This document shows positions 36,255 through 48,300 of a stretch of 64,000 nt of DNA, piece after piece. A program made the position numbers and the translations under genes. The DNA is from Argopecten irradians (Eukaryota > Mollusca > Bivalvia > Pectinida > Pectinidae), in contig NC_091139.1 in the NCBI RefSeq assembly GCF_041381155.1, forward strand, positions 6,262,383 through 6,326,382. Direction: 5' to 3'. How positions within the stretch are numbered: position 1 is the stretch's first letter; the number at the start of each line of letters is the position of its first letter. The notes beneath the pieces are model-generated. The model was not told the DNA's origin, did not search any database, and saw only the letters and a list, made by a program, of their open reading frames with translations.

Positions 36255-36652
36255 AGGCCGGCTACCTTTCCGGAGCAAAACATAAAGGTTTCTATAAAAA
36301 TAATTTATAACATCAGAATATCAATATATACCAATAGCCTACGATGTTGTTAACACACTAAACATATGCAAGAGTCCATGCGTAATATATGATGGAGAGA
36401 TTTCGCTTTTTTGTCGTCTGCCGCTGTAATAGACAACTACCGCGCGGTATTAGGACGACGGCGGGAAACATAAGACGACCCGCGTTATGAAAATTAACTT
36501 TTTTTTTAAATTTTATTTTAATCAAATTGTTCAGAAGGTGAGGATATGTGTAGTATTAACGGTAAGTTAATAATTTTTGCGAAATTATCGAATTTGTATT
36601 ACTTTCCCATTTAAAAAAAATAAAGCCGTTTCGGAAAGCATGAAGTCGGCCT
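36255..36652 (-). mobile_element. TTAA-flanked MITE (family 1), reverse copy
   Basis: The left end AGGCCGGCTACCTTTCCGGA follows TTAA (36251-36254). The right end CGGAAAGCATGAAGTCGGCC precedes TTAG, a mutated TTAA. The body, with CCGCCGTCGTCC-type sequence inverted (GGACGACGGCGGG), is the reverse complement of the 10901-11298 element. Confidence 0.85.
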
Positions 36653-37245
36653 TTAGAATTAAATTAAAATTCTATGTGTGAAACAGTTAATTAATCAAAT
36701 TACCAATTAGTTAGCGATATTTGTTCACAAATTCTTACAGTATTTTACTGACCAATTTCTCGAAACAACTTTATCAAGATTCGCTAACGTGCTTTATATA
36801 TAGTGAATGATATCTCACACACGTACACCTTTCAAAATGAACTTACAACGACAAAAAAATATATATATCCGGATTGATTTAGGAAAGGAAAAATATTGAA
36901 ATACGGGGAAACTGTAATTTAGGTTTATCAAACAAAACCACTGGCAATCCTAAGGATATCTGATACAAACTAGTACAGCAAGGATTTACAAACATATAAA
37001 CGTCCTTGAGTACATGGACCTGAGAATTGATCGATACTGTTAATTAATCACTATCTTGATTATAAATTTGTCAGACCTTTTACTAGGTTTAGATAAGATA
37101 AAATCATGCTTTGATCATACACTTCTATTACTACAGCATACTTCAACTAGGAAAAGAGTTGATGTAAGCAACAAGTTTGCTTACAAACGTGTGTTATAAG
37201 CGCATTCTTAACTCAATTGAATAAAATGTAACCAAGGAATTATAT

Positions 37246-37631
37246 ATACTACCTCTCCGAATCGGCTTTTAATTTCAATTAAATGGGAATGTAAAACGAG
37301 ATCAAACATTTTGTAGAGTCGCAAAAGTTATGAACTTACACGTATCATCACCTTCTGAACAATTTGATAAAGATAAATATAATGTTTAATTTTCATAACT
37401 GCGGGTCGTCTTATGTTTCCCGCCGTCGTCCTAAATACCGCGCGGTAGTTGATTATCACTACGTCAGACGGCAAAACAGTGAAATTACCCTCCATTGTTA
37501 TCATATATTACACAGGAAATCTTGCATATGCTTGGTGTTGTAACCTTATATTAGGCCATCGGTATATATTTTCTAATGTTATTAATGTTTTTAAGAAACC
37601 TTTATGTTTGCTCCGGAAAGGTAGTGGGCCT
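37246..37631 (+). mobile_element. TTAA-flanked MITE (family 1), left end degraded
   Basis: Same strand as the 10901-11298 copy: CGGCTTTTAATTTC, then CCCGCCGTCGTCCTAAATAC, then the right end CCGGAAAGGTAGTGGGCCT followed by TTAA at 37632-37635. The left end has lost the AGGCCC part. Reading frames across it are spurious. Confidence 0.85.
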
Positions 37632-38181
37632 TTAAATAACTTCAAGGCAAGGTCAATGGGAAGTAACTCCTTCAATGTTATTTTAAATTATTCTAATTTT
37701 ACCTCCCTTTGATCTTGCTGGTAAATATTTAAACTGTTAACAGAGAATGTCTGCTGATATTAATAAAAGAAATATAAATTAACTCCATGGGGGGGGGGGG
37801 GGCCGGACGATATGATCTGCTGAAAGTTTTTTAAATAATAAGAATATTTTCAAAACAAACGGGTAGATCATAATAACCTAGCATTTTTTTTATCAAATTC
37901 ACCCTAATTTTCTGTGAATAAAAGTTTTATGTTTTCGTCTATAGCATGACATTTTCAATATTTCGTAAAAGACGGGGTAGAAAAATGCAAGAAATTGTTA
38001 ACAATCATTGCATTTTTTTTTTATTAAATTCTGAGTTTATATATTTATAGTTGCGTAATTCAATTCATTCTAAGTTTATTTATTTACAATATAGGATTTA
38101 TATAAGCACAACGCATTATACTTAATAACATCATGGATTTTTTATAACTTATTTTTTATTCAGTTTTCATATGCAATACAC

Positions 38182-38218
38182 ATTAAATCAGAGATTTAAT
38201 ATAAATCTCTGATTAAAT
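38182..38218. repeat. Perfect short hairpin
   Basis: ATTAAATCAGAGATTTA and TAAATCTCTGATTAAAT flank a three-base centre. It lies in the AT-rich C9orf72-CDC14 intergenic region and its function is unknown. Confidence 0.8.
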
Positions 38219-39367
38219 ATGGTAATAATTTCCTAAATATCATTCTCACTGTTACCATCCTCAACTTCATCTAAATTATCAACCATGCATACAAAATTAT
38301 ATCTGCATCATCAACATTTCATACATCCTCAAATCGTTAGCAAATCTTCAAACCACAATTCAATTACTCAACACTCTATATAGCTTCATCTATTTATTAA
38401 CACAGCACTAATAATATTATAATCTTCACATTCAATCATCATTTTCATCTACCTTACATACATCTTTCATTTCCAACAATAATTTATTTTTTGGAACGAT
38501 TAAATTAACTTTTCAGTTATATTACTTAGATTTTTCTTCAACTTAATGATACATATTGAAATATATATATATATTTTTAAAAAAGGTGGGGAAGCAAAGA
38601 AGGAAAATAAGATAAGAAGAAAAGAGATAACAAGAGGGAAACAAACAAAGAACATCAAGGCTTTAATCTCTGTCGATAATATAAGGTAAATGTTCTAAAT
38701 TTGCAAATTAATGGATTGAGATAGTATTAAAATAGGCATAATTTACTCCCGTCGGTGCCTCACAGCCAGTCGGAAAGTGAAAAAAATGAAAGTCGAGTTC
38801 AAACATGCCATGCTAATATTCCAGTTTGGGTCAGATTTGGCGGAAATGTATATCCAATCGAGCTCTTCATTTTTACATGCATATATCTGATAACGGATCG
38901 TAATTAACAGGAAATCAATTTCTGGCATTTATGTACTGTGTACATATGAAAATGACACTTGGGCACATGTTAGTATTTCTAATAAACAAAGATTTCATTG
39001 GCTTATAACCGAATCGTCATGACGACAATTGTTGTCTGCATTTTCATTGGCTGAAATCAGTCATGTGATGTTATTGCACTCAACTTCGTTCCATTTCAAA
39101 CATGGCCGTCAACTACGAAGTTACGAAGGGGGGTGACTAGTTTTCGCGTACTATTTTATCGTTTTTATTACACATATTGCATATTTTAAGTGTTTATGGA
39201 ACAAAGAAAAGACAACTAATGTTATTGAGATATTTAAGCTTAACAAGACCGGTTTGATTGTGCTATAAGCACCAACATTTTTACCATCCGTGTGTGATCG
39301 GAGAACGAATTCTCATATTTAGAGATCCCAAGCAGGTGACTACATTTCGATGTATTCAATACAGAAT

Positions 39368-42300
39368 ATGGCCGATGAGAATGATATTATTGGAAGTGCG
39401 TCAGAGTTCATAAAAGGTAAGCGATTGATTTATCTATAGCTGCAACTCTTATATTTTGTTGGTGATGTTTGTCGAAACGATGTATGTAGATCTGCCATTG
39501 CATTGTGAAACATGTCTCGACAGATTGATCTGTGATATGTTGGATTTAAAGATGTCCAATGCTTTCTCTTTCAGATCGGTTGTATTTTGCAACTTTGAGA
39601 TCAAAACCAAGATCAACAGCACACACACATTACTTCTGTATAGATGATGAACTTGTATATGAAAAGTAAGTTGTTTGATAATAAATTCCTTGTAATATTT
39701 TATATGTACTAGGCCTACATTTATTATTCCATGTCGGTATATAACTTATAAGTAAACCATATCCCATAGAATTGCTAATTTACACGGAAGCATATTTTTA
39801 GCATTTTAACCGATTTTTTTACACATAGAAATCTATTCGTACGGTTAATTTCTCGAACACCCATGCCCAAATAGTCCTATATCATGCTATATATATTATT
39901 TTAATATGTCATATTTAATATTGGTCACCTATTCAAATTGAGGCTATTCCACAGGAGCTTGACGTTCTGTCAATAATATATAGCACAAATAAAGACTCCC
40001 TAATGCTTGTATATTTTAGGTATTTTTTATATATTTATACTATGTATTATTGACAAAACGTCAAGCTCTCGTGCCAATTATACTATTCATTGATCTTCAT
40101 GTATACTAGACAGATTTAAACCTCACCGTTTTATGCAATATTATGTAATATAGGTATGATCCTTAGTAATCCTGTTGAAATTGATGTTCCAGTGTTTTTG
40201 CCTTGAGGATAAAAACACCTTAAAAGTCTTGACAGTGTCAGTTTTATAAGAAAAGTGAACTCACCTGAGGCTATAGACATAATTGTTAGTGATAACTGTT
40301 TAAAGACTATCATGATCATATAACCCACTAGAGTACCTGTCAGAATTTCTTTTGGATCATTTTAGTGTGTAAATGATGCTTATTATGTTTTACTTTCAGC
40401 TTCTATGCAGATTTTGGGCCATTGAATTTGGCATTGCTCTACAGATATTGTTGCAAACTCAATAAAAAGTTAAAGGTAGGTATGAGCTTTAAGAATTATA
40501 TGTAGTGATCATGATGGCAAAAAGATGACTTATGTTCTATCATGATCACTAGTCCTTTGCTTCATAGTTTCAAAGCTTGAAACCCACATTCTGTCTGTTC
40601 AGTGGGCATGGGCTGATCTTATGTCTGTCCCTGTCCCCTGAAAACTCAATGCTGACATGACATGTGATAGCTATTCAAGGGACAGAAAAAAATCTTAACT
40701 TGATCATGAAACGTACACAGAAATATATAGTACTCTGTATTAAGAGTTCACTGGCCAAACAAATACGTTTTTCTAGACATGTTGTTGGTCAGTTTAGTTC
40801 ATTTCCCATTATAATGACGGTAAATATATTTCTGTTTATTTCCTGAAATAATAAAAATACATGATACATTATATATTATTAAGGATTGGTATAAATTTCC
40901 TTATACATAACTGCCAGTTTATAAAATGAGCTCAGCAGTCAAATTGTATGATTTACACATTATGGATTTTGCTATTTTGCATAGCTCAATTAGTCATGCT
41001 TTGTAATATGTGCATGATTAGCATAAATTCAAACATAAATATTAATAGAGGACTCAGTTATTTATTTCAGTTATGGATTTATTATTGATAAATTTTTAGC
41101 TAATGTATAACTTATTAGTTAGATGTTGAGTTTGTCATATATGCACTTTAAGGAAGTTGGTGTAATTGGGTCATATTTAAAATTCTTTCAGTTTTAGATT
41201 TACAAGCATGCATTTGTTTAGATTTTTTATCTCAGAAATACTCCAATAGACCATTTCACTGAGGTTTTGTTTTCAGATTTCCTTTTCTTGGGTCTTTTCT
41301 GTTGAGATATGAAATCCTTTTCAGGCACATTGTGGTATAAGTTTGACCAACAGTGATATTGATACAGACAGCAATGGAAATGACTTTGATAATTTTGTCA
41401 CCGATGTAAGTCATTCAACTGCATCCGTGCATGGACTTTTGATTCACTGAAAAAATGGAACATGACGTTTCTCCACCGAATCTTGTCATGCTAGTCTTTG
41501 AAAAATGTTGTTTCCCCCTTTTTGGGTTGTTTTCCCCCCTGAAGTCTTATTAACATTCTATATGTCTAATGATATTGTGTTTTAGTTTCTTTTTCATTAC
41601 ATAGCATACTGATACATACCGGTATGGAATTGTAAATAGATATGTTTGTTTTAGCCCTTTACAGGACAAGGTGTCAAAGTAACTAAGTATGTTATAACCT
41701 CTCATGATCAATCACAAATTTAAAACCAAGTTGAGGAAGTTGCGTATTATACACCATGTACTAAGTGACCATATATATATATACCATAGTGTTTAAATCC
41801 TGGTAATGCCATAATCACTATTCTGCTTTATTCTACTTCAAATATTAGCACATTTTTTGTTCTATGTAAAACAAAGAAATCCACAAAGGCATTGACATAT
41901 ACCTGATAGAAACTACAAGAAAACACTTGATATTTCAAATATTTTTACAATTCCCGGTCATGGGTAAAAGAAAAGTACAGAATTCACATTTTTAAAGTGA
42001 ATTTATACTGCATGTACAATTCCCATAATTATTTATCATTAAATGTAAAATGTTTGAGCCTTTAATTAACCTGATGTTGGTCGTATTTTTTTTATTTATT
42101 TTTTGCATGATCACAGATTAGTGTTAATTATATAAGTTCATTATCACCTTCAAAACTAATCAATTCCGAATAATTTGTGTTGACCTTTTTCCAGAGATGT
42201 TTATGACAAATTTGACACTATGCATGTGTGATTAATTCAGTAAATTTGTAATTTCTATATGATAAAATCTATATGTGATATAAAAGATACAGATCATGTA

Positions 42301-45300
42301 GATATATGCTAGCTACCACAAAGATCCTTCCAAAATAAACCACCTGCTTCCACTTGGGATGTTACAACACACTACATGCATGTGTTCAGTACACAAGATT
42401 ACATAGAAATCGGCACCTCCGTAATTGGCAGACTGCCATTAACTGAAGAAGATACACTCTCACACAGACCCACTGTTGTGTACCCATTTACTGTCTGCGG
42501 TGTAGGAGATGCTCTAATTACTTTCTAGGTTGACATTTACTGTCAAACGTGTTCACGGTATCGACAACCGATAATGAGACACTGATTATTGCATTCTGTG
42601 TCTCAACTCTGATACTTGTGATGGATGCTTGAGGTGAGATCAAGCCTTTGAGAGCCGGTTATTATAAGAAAGCATGTAAATAAAAGGGGAAGAGAAATGG
42701 CCCATGAATGTATTGGGTGAAGGTTATTTCCCTCCTTGGGCTGGCAGTGGGCCAAGGATGTGTTTGTAAACAAGCTGCAGCCTTAGATATATACTAGGAT
42801 GGTCGGTCTAGGAGTATGGTCATTAATACAGATGTATGATTACAACTTACACTGTTAGCATGTGCCCTTGTGACATTTTGTTTACTTGTATACAAATTGC
42901 TGGCTAAAAGGTATGCCAGCCTTTCCTGGCTGAGACCCTACATCAGGATGTCGATAATTGTCTACATCCTCAAATCAAAAAATAGCTACAGTAGCCTTAC
43001 ATAATTCCACCATAGCACAAATTTATATGCATATAATTTATATTGCTTCAAACCAATTAAAGATGCTCCACCGCCGACAGAGCATGAATGATATTTATTA
43101 TTTGAACAATAATTGGTGTTTAATCGTGTATAAATGTGCCTAATTAACACAAAAATAACATAAAATAATTTATTTTGCCTTTGGTGCATGCGCAATTATT
43201 ACTTCATTCCATAGAGGATATAGTGCTACGGAATTTTTTCGGGATGCAATTAATTATTTTTCATATTTTTAACTTGAAGTAAAATCAGAAGCTCAAACTT
43301 TTCAATGGTAGTAATGGTGTAAATAAGTAACTTTTGTAACTGAAGAAATATACTAAATTGTCTGCTCCCGTTTTTGATAGTGAAAAAATACCATTTGTCA
43401 GCAGTAGAGCATCTATCACCAAATTAAACTGATAACAATTAAAAATGAACTTAAATATTGATTTTTTCCCATCTTGATCAAATAAGTAGAGTATAAATGA
43501 AAGTTACACCGATCGCCTTTTCATTTCTCGTAGCTGTCTTAGTTTTTATAAGAACTTTCAAAGTTATTACCAATTCAAGCTGAAGGTCAAAGGTTATGTA
43601 AATGTTGCATCTATCATTGTCAGTGATTTGACACATTAAACCACTCCCCCTGTCCTCACTGGACCAGTAACACAGGGACACCAGGTAGAGTGTGTATCAT
43701 GATTGAATACACAAAGATTGGTAGATAATAGCTTAAAGCAATATATGTTGTCTGTGAATAAAAATAATTTGGTTTCTTCATACACATGCAATGTCTATTT
43801 CACAATAGCTTTACACAGCGCTGGGTTTTTGCTGACGATGCAGAATTTCAAATCTGGATTTTATAATGATTTAATTTGAATCTAGAAAGAAAAGTATCAT
43901 GACCCAATGACATCTCTATTCTCATTAGACATTGGATCATTTAAATATCTGTTCATTTTAATCATGAACACACACCTTTACATTACAATAAAGTGTACAT
44001 ATAATTAATGGAGATATTGTTTGGTATTGAAACAAGAGTATTTAAAGGTAGGCTGGAGTTTTTACAGGAATCGTTTGTATACTATAATGGCAGGATTTGT
44101 AAACTTTGCACCCATTAAACTTCATGGACAATGAAAGCGACCATTGTGCCGTCCTTATCAGCCATTCCCTTTCCATTAAAGTCCAAACTTGTGTGTCACG
44201 CTATATATTTATTGATATTGGGAAAATCAATATGATGGAATGTTTGCGAAGGCACTCAACTTTAAAGACCTGTAACTTCCTACTGTTTGATATGTATATA
44301 CCTAGCTTGTAGACATAGATGCCTTGTGTACATGTGTTTTTACCTGCGCTTGGTATTGAATAAGGATGTCGATTTTGTTTGAAGTGCCCAGCATATTTAC
44401 ATACATTGTACATAAAGATAGATAGATCCTGTTAAAAATATGTAAATGGTCTGAGAATAACAACTTTGTAGTTTATATATTACATATGTTTGTATGGATT
44501 TTGATTTGTTTCATAGATTTGTATTGTTTCCCCATATATAATAAGCATGTTTTTTGGAGGTTAACATTGGTAGATAAAAAAAAAGAATTTGGTTAATGAA
44601 AATCTGAAGATTTCTTTTACAATTCTTTGTTTTGTTCATGGTCAAAGCAAGGATAATTTTATTCTTATCTGAAGGTTTATATCAATACAATGCCTTAGTT
44701 TTCTGAAAAGTAAAAAAAAACCTCTTTAGTATTTTGATTTTGCTTGAATCTTTCATAATTCTGTTGCATGAATACCTTGGAGTTGGTTGATCCTTCTTCA
44801 GTAGATCTAGCATGTGTAATTACTCCTTATATGTTACCGATATTGTTCTGATGATTTTTTTTTGCCATTGTTATTTTGCAATTTCATTTTTAGCTCACCT
44901 GGCCCGAAGGGCCGGTGAGCTTATGCCATGGCGCGGCGTCCGTCGTCCGTCGTCCGTCCGTCCGTCCGTCCGTCTGTCTGTCCGTCAACATTTCCTTTAA
45001 ATCGCTACTAGTCATAGAGTTCTGCATGGATTGTGACCAAATTTGGCCACAAGCATCCTTGGGGGAAGGGGAACAGAACTTGTATAAATTTTGGCTCTGA
45101 GCCCCCGGGGGCAGGAGGGGCGGGGCCCAATAGGGGAAATAAAGGTAAATCCTATAAATCGCTACTTGTCCTAGAGTTCTGCATGGATTGTGACCAAATT
45201 TGGCCACAAACATCCTTAGGAGAAGGGGAACAGAACTTGTATAAATTTTGGCTCTGACCCCCTGGGGGCAGGAGGGGCGGGGCCCAATATAGGAAATAAA

Positions 45301-48300
45301 GGTAAATCCTATAAATCGCTACTAGTCATAGAGTTCTGCATGGATTGTAACCAAATTTGGCCACAAACATCCTTGGGGGAAGGGGAACAGAACTTGTATA
45401 AATTTTGGCTCTGAGCCCCCGGGGGCAGGAGGGGCGGGGCCCAATAGGGGAAATAAAGGTAAATCCTATAAATCGCTACTTGTCCTAGAGTTCTTCATGG
45501 ATTGTGACCAAATTTGGCCACAAACATCCTTAGGAGAAGGGGAACAGAACTTGTATAAATTTTGGCTCTGACCCCCTGGGGGCAGGAGGGGCGGGGCCCA
45601 ATAGGGGAAATAAAGGTAAATCCTATGAATCGCTACTAGTCATAGAGTTCTGCATGGATTGTAACCAAATTTGGCCACAAACATCCTTGGGGGAAGGGGA
45701 ACAGAACTTGTATAAATTTTGGCTCTGAGCCCCCGGGGGCAGGAGGGGCGGGGCCCAATAGGGGAAATAAAGGTAAATCCTATAAATCGCTACTTGTCCT
45801 AGAGTTCTTCATGGATTGTGACCAAATTTGGCCACAAACATCCTTAGGAGAAGGGGAACAGAACTTGTATAAATTTTGGCTCTGACCCCCTGGGGGCAGG
45901 AGGGGCGGGGCCCAATAGGGGAAATAAAGGTAAGTCCTATAAATCGCTACTAGTCATAGAGTTCTTCATGGATTGTAACCAAATTTGGCCACAAACATTC
46001 TTTGGGGAAGGGGAACAGAACTTGTATAAAATTTGGCTCTGACCCCCCGGGGGCAGGAGGGGCGGGGCCCAATAGGGGAAATAAAGGTAAATCCTATAAA
46101 TCGCTACTAGTCATAGAGTTCTGCATGGATTGTGACCAAATTTAGCCACAAACATCCTTAGGAGAAGGGGAACAGAACTTGTATAAATTTTGGCTCTGAC
46201 CCCCTGGGGGCAGGAGGGGCGGAGCCCAATAGGGGAAATAAAGGTAAATCCTATAAATCACTACTAGTCATAGAGTTCTGCATGGATTGTAACCAAATTT
46301 GACCACAAACATTCTTTGGGGAAGGGGAACAGAACCTGTATAAATTTTGACTCTGACCCCCCGGGGGCAGGAGGGGCGGGGCCCAATAGGGGAAATAAAG
46401 GTAAATCCTATAAATCGCTACTTGTCCTAGAGTTCTGCATGGATTGTGACCAAATTTGGCCACAAACATCCTTGGGAGAAGGGGAACAGAACTTGTATAA
46501 ATTTTGGCTCTGACCCCCCGGGGGCAGGAGGGGCGGGGCCCAATAGGGGAAATAAAGGTAAATCCTATAAATCGCTACTAGTCCTAGAGTTCTGCATGGA
46601 TTGTAACCAAATTTGGCCACAAACATTCTTTGGGGAAGGGGAACAGAACCTGTATAAATTTTGGCTCTGACCCCCCAGGGGCAGGAGGGGCGGGGCCCAA
46701 TAGGGGAAATAAAGGTAAATCCTATAAATCGCTACTAGTCATAGAGTTCTGCATGGATTGTGACCAAATTTGGCCACAAACATCCTTGGGAGAAGGGGAA
46801 CAGAACTTGTATAAATTTTGGCTCTGAGCCCCTGGGGGCAGGAGGGGCGGAGCCCAATAGGGGAAATAAAGGTAAATCCTATAAATCACTACTAGTCATA
46901 GAGTTCTGCATGGATTGTAACCAAATTTGACCACAAACATTCTTGGGGGAAGGGGAACAGAACTTGTATAAATTTTGGCTCTGACCCCCCGGGGGCAGGA
47001 GGGGCGGGACCCAATAGGGGAAATAAAGGTAAATCCTATAAATCGCTACTTGTCCTAGAGTTCTGCATGGATTGTAACCAAATTTGGCCACAAACATCCT
47101 TGGGAGAAGGGGAACAGAACTTGTATAAATTTTGGCTCTGACCCCCCGGGGGCAGGAGGGGCGGGGCCCAATAGGGGAAATAAAGGTAAATCCTATAAAT
47201 CGCTACTAGTCATAGAGTTCTGCATGGATTGTAACCAAATTTGGCCACAAACATTCTTTGGGGAAGGGGAACAGAACTTGTATAAATTTTGGCTCTGACC
47301 CCCCGGGGGCAGGAGGGGCGGGGCCCAATAGGGGAAATAAAGGTAAATCCTATAAATCGCTACTTGTCCTAGAGTTCTGCATGGATTGTGACCAAATTTA
47401 GCCACAAACATCCTTGGGAGAAGGGGAACAGAACTTGTATAAATTTTGGCTCTGAGCCCCTGGGGGCAGGAGGGGCGGAGCCCAATAGGGGAAATAAAGG
47501 TAAATCCTATAAATCACTACTAGTCATAGAGTTCTGCATGGATTGTAACCAAATTTGACCACAAACATTCTTTGGGGAAGGGGAACAGAACTTGTATAAA
47601 TTTTGACTCTGAACCCCGGGGGCAGGAGGGGCGGGACCCAATAGGGGAAATAAAGGTAAATCCTATAAATCGCTACTTGTCCTAGAGTTCTGCATGGATT
47701 GTGACCAAATTTGGCCACAAACATCCTTGGGAGAAGGGGAACAGAACTTGTATAAATTTTGGCTCTGACCCCCCGGGGGCAGGAGGGGCGGGGCCCAATA
47801 GGGGAAATAAAGGTAAATCCTATAATTTGCTACTAGTCATAGAGTTCTGCATGGATTGTAACCAAATTTAGCCACAAACATTCTTTGGGGCAGGGAACAG
47901 AACCTGTATAAATTTTGGCTCTGACCCCCCAGGGGCAGGAGGGGCGGGGCCCAATAGGGGAAATAAAGGTAAATCCTATAAATCGCTACTTGTCCTAGAG
48001 TTCTGCATGGATTGTGACCAAATTTGGCCACAAACATCCTTGGGAGAAGGGGAACAGAACTTGTATAAATTTTGGCTCTGACCCCCCGGGGGCAGGAGGG
48101 GCGGGGCCCAATAGGGGAAATAAAGGTAAATCCTATAAATCGCTACTTGTCCTAGAGTTCTGCATGGATTGTGACCAAATTTGGCCACAAACATCCTTGG
48201 GGGAAGGGGAACAGAGCTTGTATAAATTTTGGCTCTGACCCCCAGGGGGCAGGAATGGTGGGGCCCAATAGGGGAATTAGAGGTAAATATTCAAATTTCT

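Larger units (their letters stand above)
34980..39367. other. Intergenic region between C9orf72 and CDC14 (divergent genes)
   Basis: No supported protein gene. It contains the CCAGGGG-type elements, two family 1 MITEs, a poly-T run (about 35681-35703), a poly-G run (about 37789) and AT-rich DNA. Near the CDC14 start, 39100-39345 is less AT-rich and probably carries its promoter and 5' UTR. An ATG at 39103 opens a 12-codon upstream ORF (ATGGCCGTCAAC to TAG) that would precede the CDC14 start if transcribed. Confidence 0.55.

Noticed and set aside
44890..48238. Many overlapping frames of 60-107 codons on both strands with [17 protein letters not shown] repeats
   Set aside because: All lie within the tandem cores of the pearl-like element, and each core repeats the same peptide. 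No single reading frame is conserved beyond the repeat itself.
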